Shown piece by piece: positions 56,787 to 64,000 of a stretch of 64,000 nucleotides of DNA (position 1 is its first letter; each line of letters starts with the position of its first letter). The stretch spans positions 1 to 64,000 of the forward strand of contig JAGTXK010000005.1 of NCBI GenBank assembly GCA_019096195.1. The letters are read 5' to 3'. The notes below the pieces were generated by a model. The model was given only the letters and a program-made list of their open reading frames with translations. It searched no databases and had not been told where the DNA came from. Both the position numbers and the translations under genes were made by a program. The DNA is from Boletus sp. NGJ. Its lineage: Eukaryota > Basidiomycota > Agaricomycetes > Boletales > Boletaceae.

Positions 56787-58156
56787 ATGGGAGCACTCTC
56801 CTCCATCTTCAACGAAAACCTCTGTCCTGGTACACCCAGCTTCACAGCTGCGGACGTACCAGACATGACCGGCAAGGTCGTCCTTGTCACGGGTGCCACT
56901 GCTGGTATCGGCAAAGAGACTGCTAGGGTACGTATCAGGTCCAAGCTTGCTCTCTATGCCATTCACACCCCGCTAACCAAATGCTTTAGGTGTTGCTAAC
57001 CAAGAATGCCAAAGTTTGGATCACTGCCCGTGATCAATCCAAAGGTGAAGCAACCCTCAAAGAACTCAAGGACATTACTGGCAAAGATGCCAACCTCCTT
57101 GTTGTGAATCTTGCAAACCTGAAGAGTGTCAAGGCAGCGGCCCAGGAATTCAATTCGTAAGCCTTCTATCCCTTTCATTGTAGTTGGGGGTAATTAACAC
57201 TTGGTAAAAAGTAAGGAGACACAACTGAACGTTCTGTTTAATAACGCGTAAGCACGAGTCCCCGGTGATTTTTTGTCAGGAATTGAATTGCTGACCCACG
57301 TTGTCGGATCAGCGGTGTAATGATTCCCCCCATTGATTTGCTCACGGATGATGGGTATGACCTTCAATTCGGTACCAATGTCCTCGGCCATTTCTACTTT
57401 ACCAAACTCGTCCTTCCTATCCTACTCTCCACCGCAAAATCAGCACCAGACGGTATCGCCAGGGTCGTCAATACCTCGTCTAACGGTCACTGGTTCGGCG
57501 GCCTCGAGTACGACACCACAAAAGATGGTCCAGCGCGCAGAAAAGCCGGGGCATGGAAACTGTACGGACAGAGTAAGACGGTGAGGTCGCTCCAACGATG
57601 TTACCAAGTTCAATTCCACTCATGGTATCGTTAGGGGAATATCGTCTTCGCTGCTGAGCTGACACGACGGTACGGAGACCAAGGCATTGTCTCGACGTCG
57701 TTGAACCCAGGTCAGCGTACATCCATCTGAGCTTAGCTAGTCCGAGCAATCATCACATCGCTCACCCGTGCACTCAATAGGGGGTATCAAGACCGATCTG
57801 CAACGGCATACGGGTGGTGTTCTCCAGTTGTTCTCGGTATGTGGCTTTCAAGTTCCATGGTGATGAGTCTTGGTACTTTGTCTGACGGCTCACCACACAG
57901 AATGCCATACTCCGTCCGGTGTCGTATGGGGCTATCACCCAGCTATACGCAGGAACGGTGGCCGACGGCAAGTCTCTGAACGGCAAGGTACGTGCCCTTC
58001 ACGACATGCCCGCGTCCCCGATAATGACCACGTCATGCTGTTCTGTAGTACCTCATTCCGTGGGCACGCATCGGTACGCCTCGCGCCGATACGCAGGATC
58101 CCGAGATTGGGAAGAAGCTGTGGCAATACTTGGAGGAACAAGTCAGGGACGTCTGA
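56787..58156 (+). CDS. short-chain dehydrogenase/reductase (SDR)
   Basis: Eight exons give 312 residues: 56787-56927, 56990-57156, 57212-57247, 57313-57580, 57635-57710, 57781-57836, 57901-57987 and 58049-58156. All splice sites are GT-AG and phases agree. The Rossmann nucleotide-binding motif TGATAGIG is at residues 35-42, NNAG at 113-116, Asn in TNVLG at 137, Ser in NTSSN at 170-171, and the catalytic YGQSK (Tyr199, Lys203). These are all residues of a classical SDR; the sequence is most like retinol-dehydrogenase/WW-oxidoreductase-type fungal members. NADP(H)-dependent reduction or oxidation of a carbonyl/alcohol is expected, with unknown substrate. The gene is in the same direction as CASP, 693 bases downstream. 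Intact. Confidence 0.92.
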
Positions 58157-58440
58157 AGTCTGTCGTCGCTTGCCGATTCGGAACTAGTTTGAATTTCGTT
58201 GCCCGAGACGTTGCGGCTTGTGATATACTACCATGTTTAAAGTAACATAATGATCAGATACAGTAATCAAAGGCGCGAGCGTGGCTCCGAGTCTGTCTCA
58301 GAGATTCAAACAAAGTGTGGTCTCAACCTCATACAGCTTGTGGCCGTTTTGCCTGTAGCTTTCCGACCATCGTTCCTCAGAAACGCTTATACGCTACAAT
58401 TCTAGAGACAATATTGAATGATACAGTATTACAAACATAA
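58157..58440. other. SDR 3' flank
   Basis: AT-richer sequence with no gene seen. Confidence 0.5.
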
Positions 58441-58447
58441 CCTCAAG

Positions 58448-59384
58448 CTAGTCTCGTCGAGCAGATTTTCCTTTTACATTCGGAACATCCCTCCCATGTT
58501 CCCATACCACATGTTCAGGAGTTGCCGTACTGCCGGACTTCACCTGCGCATTCAGGTATTCTATGAAAGGTCGCTCTGTTTCGGGTACCGCTGCAGGCAC
58601 ACGAGATTTTGGAGAGCCTGCATGAGCGCTGGGTGGTTGGTCAAAAATGGATAGGTGGTGGTATCGACACCACCCGTATAGACGCGCAGACACCGGTCAT
58701 CAACGTCCCGCTCAGAGAAGGTAACGGAGAACGACGGTGGTTGACCAAGGTCGGCCAAGATCGCAATGTAAGGAAGCGAATCAGAGTCTTGTTTTCTAGC
58801 TTTGCTACTCAGATATTGACTTTGGCGGGTACTGTGGGGTCAAACGTCCTTGGAATTCTTCGACTCCCGAAGCTTGTCGGAAACGAGAATCTGCGACATT
58901 CGCGATTCCGCTGACGCCTTTTCCAGCCCCCCTTTGAAATTGATGGGGATCGTCTTGTCGACGAGAGGCTGTTGGTGACCACACTGCACCGCACTGGTCC
59001 TCTGCCAATGGCGTAGCGTCCACCCTTCCAGTCAAGTTACATGGCGTGGATCATCAGGTTCAATGTTACGTTATGAAAAAGGAGGTCGGAACACGAACCC
59101 TAATGCGCTCTCTTCCTTCGATCCAGCGGTGTTCGCTTCCATGCAAACCCAATGCAAGAAATTCAGATACGCATCCTCAAACGCTTCGCGTGCGATGCCA
59201 CTTATTTTCCGTCTAACCTTCTCTATTGCTTGAGTGTCATCCTCGTCCCATATGTGGGGTCCGGATACGAAGTCAGCCAATCTACAACGGGGATCATTTG
59301 GCAGTCAACGAGATGCCCTTCCCGCATCGTTGGCATCGCGGTGACCACATTCTTTGGGTGTGTGTGGATGAACAAGTCTTTGGC
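58448..59384 (-). pseudogene. unknown gene remnant next to CASP copy
   Basis: The minus strand from 59384 reads KDLFIHTHPKNVVTAMPTMR, then (frame change near 59290) LADFVSGPHIWDEDD with IEKVRRKISGIAREAFEDAY and FLHWVCMEANTAG. Further on are GGWEKASAES-like, LTPQYPPKSISE and VPETERPFIEYLNAQV. Stops and frame changes (near 59070, 58810 and 58755) make it a remnant. The family is not recognised. Its 5' end is fused directly to the CASP fragment at 59385, so it is part of the same rearranged block. Confidence 0.45.
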
Positions 59385-60001
59385 CGTCATCGAGACCGCC
59401 AAATTCAACATACTATTTGTTAGGCATGAGCAATCAGGTTTGAGATTCGTCGCCACAACTCACCTTCATGATCTCGAGCTCCCGCTTGATTTCATCGTAA
59501 TCGGCATACGTCGCAGCCTTCTGCTTAAGCGTGCCCACTTGCGCTCGTAGCTCTGCCTTTTCCCTCTTATCTCGCTTCGCACCCTCTTCATCGTGTCTTG
59601 CGAGCTGGGATTGCGCAAGGGACAGTTGTGATTGGATAGAAAGGAGTTGGGCTGTCAGATCCGCGTTGGTTGACTCGAGAGTCGACAGATGCAATTGCAG
59701 GCTCGTTATTCTGCATACCAATCAGCTTCGATCTACACAACCGAGAAACAGTAAAACGCAAAAACTGCGTGTTCTCACTCTGCGCCCTCAGTGCCTCGAT
59801 CTCGGCACGCAACTCCTCCTGTCGTGTCGCATATAGTGACCTTGCGGTTAGGATACAGACATTGGGCAGAAGGAGATGGGACCCACGCTCCTCCCTTCGA
59901 CAGCTGCGACTCTACTATTTGCCCGCTCGAGATCGGCGAGGACCATGTCTGCCTCAGCGAGTCGCGAAACGAGGTCTTGATCAGCACGCGAGCTGACATC
60001 C
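59385..60001 (-). pseudogene. inverted partial copy of CASP gene
   Basis: Matches CASP positions 54273-54889 (parts of exons 6-9 with introns 6-8) on the opposite strand, nearly identical (coordinates sum to 114274). It ends inside exon 9 at 59385 and joins a P-loop NTPase piece at 60001. Because introns are retained it is a segmental copy. In the minus-strand frame starting near 60234 the CASP coiled-coil residues [20 protein letters not shown] follow the NTPase-derived part in frame. Confidence 0.9.
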
Positions 60002-60163
60002 AAGATTAGCGAAAGAGAGGCCCAGTGAACTGGCTTTCGAACAATGGCCTCCCAAACCGTGCCAGAAAGGGGAGCTTTGAAAGGTGCTCCAACTGGAATT
60101 GTCCAGGTCGAAGTGGAAAGCTTGGGTGGCAGTCGAACGGTGTTTCCGTGATAGGAGCATGTT
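60002..60163 (-). pseudogene. P-loop NTPase fragment joined to CASP copy
   Basis: Matches the segment after the Walker B region of the arm NTPase (61835-61997 sense), but in the opposite direction to the right-arm gene. The break at 60001 has the same sequence as at 11680 in the older chimera. A 3-base overlap (TCT) between the two parents suggests end joining. Confidence 0.85.
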
Positions 60164-60166
60164 GGG

Positions 60167-63100
60167 TATATGCGGAATCGTAATATTCTCCCGCGAGCAA
60201 GAAATCCGCTGTCAGCCACAATTGCCGGCCTCAAGTGACCAACATAAACGAGTTTTGACCTCCACCAGACGTTACCTTGACTTGGGTGTGTATTATCAGA
60301 TTACTGCAGTCACCATGTACGAAACGGGACAGCAGCTGCGCTGGAGGAACCTCAAGCTGAACCAGTCGATCCGAAGTCGCCCAAGTCAGGAGATTCTGCA
60401 GATAAATACAAGGCAGCAAATGAAGAGATACATGAAAGGGTCAGGGGACTGCAGCACTACCTCGCTCCCGCCGACGTGCTACCCAACGTGCTGCGTACCC
60501 TTTACGAGAAGGCCAAATCCGACAAGCAAATCCAGGCGGCTCCAAAGACTGGTTGGTGTGAGGCGCTGCTCGAGAAGCGGCCTGATGTTCAGGAAGCTCT
60601 GGAGAGTGCCATTAAGAAGGGACGCTATGAAGATGTGCCCTTGGGTAGGTAGCTCGTCTGTTACTTTCCTCACGCATGATCAGCTCTGTCAGTCGAATAC
60701 ACCCCCAGCACTTTGGTTGAAGAACAGTCTGGTCAGGGTGCTGGTGTCGAATCCCGGGACCCTGCTCGTGGTGAGCAATAACTGTCCCGATCACTCGTCT
60801 TTTCGTTGATGATATCCTTCCCATTTTCGTCGTGGATATGTGTAGCTGATCTAGGTAAATCATCTCCTGACCTTGTGCACCCTCTGTATTGATTGAGGTT
60901 CCGTCACCAGCCTCAGCCTGGTCTCGTGCGTATCGTGGAAGATATCACGAGATCATGTTGAAAAACATCAATACAATGAAGGGTCGAGGGGTGTATGCTG
61001 ATTCTGTCGCGCTCGTCCAGAGCTCTGGCACAGGAAAATCTCGTATGGTCGACGAGCTGGCCAACCTGGTTTTCACAATCCCGTTCAATGTTCGTCATCC
61101 TTCAGAGCGTCAAAAATGTGAGTGCCGTGCATGTTGGCCTTGCGTTGCAGTGTTAATTGCTGTTTTGATTGTCTGCAGGGGATGCTTACCCGCCAGAAGA
61201 CACAGACGTTTGGATGTATATCCACGAGCTGCGGCAGAAAGGCAAGAATGCAGCTTTGGGATCGCGTCACGCTGTTCTTCGAACAACTATTTTCAAAAGT
61301 CACCATTGAAGTGCGAAAAATCTTCGATGGAGGACCCAAAGTATCTCCAAAGGAACTCGCGCTCCGCTGGAAGACACATCTGTCAGAGAATAACAAGCGA
61401 TCTCAGCTATACAAGAGAGTCGTAGAGGGCATGTAATGATGTCCAGGCCAGTATATTGGATGCTTGCTTGTTGTTATTTCTAATCTCAGCATGATCATGT
61501 TTAATCCATCAGGCTAGCCTCGACAGTAAGGCCAGCAACATCTCAGCCGACCCAAATCCAGAGTTCCACGGGTTGCTTTCTGCCTTGACAACTTTTTGTG
61601 CCTTCCCAAAATCGCATGATGTCAAAGTTATATTGTACTTTGACGAAGCACACGAGTTTCGCCACCCCATTCGAGGCGGCGAGGCATGGTGACATTGTAC
61701 GATATCGTGTCGTCGAGTTTGAATGCCTTCAGCAGCCTTAATGTCTTTACCATTTTTCTTTCCACGGAATCATCTCTGGCATTGCTGGCTCCGTCCCCAG
61801 ACGTGGCTCCGTCCTATCGGCAGGAGGATACGAGCGTGCTTCATGCTCCTATCACGGAAACACCGTTCGACTGCCACCCAAGCTTTCCACTTCGACCTGG
61901 ACAATTCCAGTTGGAGCACCTTTCGGAGCTCCCCTTTCTGGCACGGTTTGGGAGGCCATTGTATGAAAGCCAGTTCAGTGGGCTTCTCTTTCGCTAATCT
62001 CGGTGTCGCAGGTTCTGGACCATGATTGAAGGCTGGTCGAGAGACTACCACGGTCGGCGAAGTCATGAGGAATGGCACGCGATAAAACTCCTCCGCGACC
62101 AGGGACATCTGGAAGGACAAACACAGCGATACGGCAATGCTCGCAATTTTGGATGTTTTGATTACAATCGACTATGAGCCAAGGAGGGAGTTGGAGCAGA
62201 GCTTGGCACACAAGCACCGAAACAGAAATGGTTGCGAGCCACATGAGGACCGCGTTCTCCGTGCCAGACTCACCGCCGTTACTTCCGCTCCGGATATCCA
62301 TCCGAGCCTTTCCTTGCGGAGGCTGCATCTCGTCAAATGTACCACTACATGCGACAGAGCGACAAACATTCGGAAAGTAGGATGATCTCCATCCTGAAGA
62401 AGAATTTCGACGGTGGGCTGATCGACCTCGGTCAGAGGGGTGGGGTCGTCATGCGGGTGCTTCTCAGGAAGGCATACATAGATGCCATTGTCGCTGAACA
62501 AGCCGACGAAATTAGCGGGGAGTCGAAGAGCCGAACTTCAGCAAGGGTTGCGGCTTCCTCCAGTTTCTGAAAGCCCTGTTTGCCGACGAGTTCTCTATCC
62601 CGATCCTGAATTCGAAGCCGGACAACGTGGTCGAGCAACGTGCGCTTGAAGATGCCTTTGGAGATGCAGTGGTGCGGTTCACACATTTCGTCAAAGTGGT
62701 CGACGACTTGTCGACAAAGGCCATGGTATCCGGCTTTTGTGAGGGGTTCGGCATTCATATATCGCCACCAACCAAGGAGGCATCGACATGATCATTCCAG
62801 TCTTACTTGCCAAACACGAAAAGCTGGTAGAAACCTCGATGTCTGCACTTCTGATACAGGTGAAGCGGCGGAAACAGGCGGGTTCCTACATCATCGACCA
62901 GGATGACACTTGAACTTCTTCCCCGTGGATTCTCCCCCGGGTTCTGCACCGTAGAAGGCCATATGTGACACTCGTGGCTGAGCTAGGTGCTACCGTTACT
63001 CTCGGGAAATCCCACCTGGAAATTGGCAAAGGAGGAACGCGCACCTCCTCACGCATCACTGGCACGACACCGCCAAAGCACCCGAGGTACAGTCTTCGAG

Positions 63101-64000
63101 CCTACGGGTGCACAGCATGCGACATGGAAGGTAATCGGCGATACCGAGCGTGAGGAATACATGCAGGTCTTGGGTACGGATAATCTTTTGGAAGATCATC
63201 CAAGACAAGACAAGGATTCCCTGCAACTCGTTCGCCAAATGCTGCCATTCTGGGACAAAGATGCAACATGGTTCTCCGACGAGCCGGGACCCGCAGAGAT
63301 AGCTCAGTCGAGCGCGGCAGCGGATGTTGGCGATGGAACTGAGAGGCCAGATTCAGAGGAGGAGCGGATGGATATTGGTTAGTAGTTTGCAGGTTGTACG
63401 TTGCAAGGTTATGGTCTACTCGTGTTGAATTGTCTTGATCAGGTTCATTATTGCAGCACTGGGTTTGTATTCTCGTTTAGTTAGTGAGTGCGGTACGTGC
63501 CCTCGCAACTCAGTTTGACCATGAGCCTAATCTTGGTCATCACTGGGATTCCAATTCTTGAATAGAAAATATGACTTTCCCACGTGCAGAGACTTGTCAT
63601 GAAGTGGTTATATTGTGTGATAACCTAATCTAATCACATAATGAGTCACAATCCCCTGTAGCATACAGAGTGCCTGCTTGCAAAGGGCCTGATGTGTATG
63701 GATGATCCCATGACCAACTTAGCTGCCCGAGATATGTGAGACATGTGAGACATGGTCAGGCCCATCTGAAATAAACATGTGTAGAATATGGAAAGGGTGA
63801 ATAAATGAGGGCTTGATGTATATGAAAGGACCCCAATGACTTCTATGTCAGGTGAAAGCAATGGAAACTGTAAACAATGGGCTTTCCTAGACTTTTGCTT
63901 TGCCTCCTGTGGTTAGAACACTATAAGCTAGGGGAAATATACCTCCTAGATGAAACAGTATCTAGCTCAGCTAGATGTGAGTCAGTTGGTAAACTTAGTG
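60167..64000. repeat. right arm of large inverted repeat
   Basis: Mirror of 47984-51770. The arm is cut by the window end; the base paired with 64000 is 47984, so about 30 more bases would reach the site where element A entered the left arm. The inner edge near 60167-60310 is diverged from the left arm. Confidence 0.95.
60315..63382 (+). pseudogene. P-loop NTPase with possible nuclease tail, right copy (fossil, possible CR-type effector)
   Basis: The same gene as the left-arm copy. The start ATG is at 60315. Walker A SSGTGKS is at about 61018-61041, DExH-like ILYFDEAHE at 61630-61656, the sensor-like FLSTESS near 61757, and GGIDMIIPVLL with LLIQVKRR at about 62778-62870. A C-terminal DNLLEDHPRQDK and LVRQMLPFWDKDATWFSDE stretch precedes an acidic tail ending at 63382. 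The start of this copy differs from the left one, perhaps because the inner arm edge was rearranged. It looks broken, with several breaks, and nearly all are shared with the left copy, so they predate the arm duplication. Confidence 0.55.

Noticed and set aside
56285-56926. 213-residue open frame upstream of and overlapping SDR exon 1
   Set aside because: No family motif and no protein-like composition. It overlaps a well-supported SDR exon in another frame, so it is a chance frame.

Overview
The window looks like accessory, repeat-rich chromosome from a filamentous basidiomycete, most likely an Agaricomycete. Host genes have many short introns of about 50-70 nt. The repeats are chromodomain Ty3/Gypsy elements of the self-priming Tf1/sushi type. 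Decayed genes of Agaricomycete kinds (BTB/POZ, RecQ-like helicase, integrase-core protein, P-loop NTPase) lie between them. I cannot name the species.

Layout. 0-1.5 kb: simple repeats, including two inverted CATAGT/ACTATG arrays and a short telomere-like tract. 1.5-8.9 kb: a decayed gene of unknown function split by Ty3/Gypsy element C (2426-8860). 9.5-11.3 kb: decayed RecQ-like helicase. 11.5-13.5 kb: a chimeric pseudogene (P-loop NTPase piece joined to a Golgi CASP gene piece) with a solo LTR inside it. 15.25-22.74 kb: a region bounded by decayed inverted repeats, holding a BTB gene, an integrase-core gene, another unknown gene and a solo LTR of family C. 22.8-33.7 kb: old Gypsy element E, invaded by Gypsy element D (24753-29687) and by a Tc1/mariner transposon (30917-32203). 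33.7-47.95 kb: Gypsy element A with a second element, B (37752-44887), nested in its gag. 47.95-64.0 kb: a large inverted repeat. Its two arms (about 47.95-51.77 and 60.17-64.0) each carry a P-loop NTPase gene copy, and the spacer holds the only two intact-looking host genes: a CASP/COY1-type Golgi coiled-coil gene and a short-chain dehydrogenase/reductase.

Base composition is a mosaic. Elements A, B and C and the inverted-repeat region keep many CpGs. Much of 9-33 kb has lost CpG to TpG/CpA, best seen by comparing the CASP copy at 11.7-13.5 kb with its parent at 54.3-55.2 kb.

The most unusual signal is a leader of about 250 nt, between 5' LTR and gag, shared by element C and by elements A and B. 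Their LTRs and gag genes are unrelated and pol is distant. Three hairpins in this leader keep their loops while the stems change in a compensating way, which suggests a selected RNA structure. Other strong points are a chimeric gene junction found at two places, and LTR-primer-site complementarity in every complete LTR element.

All coordinates and alignments were made by eye; no database search was run.
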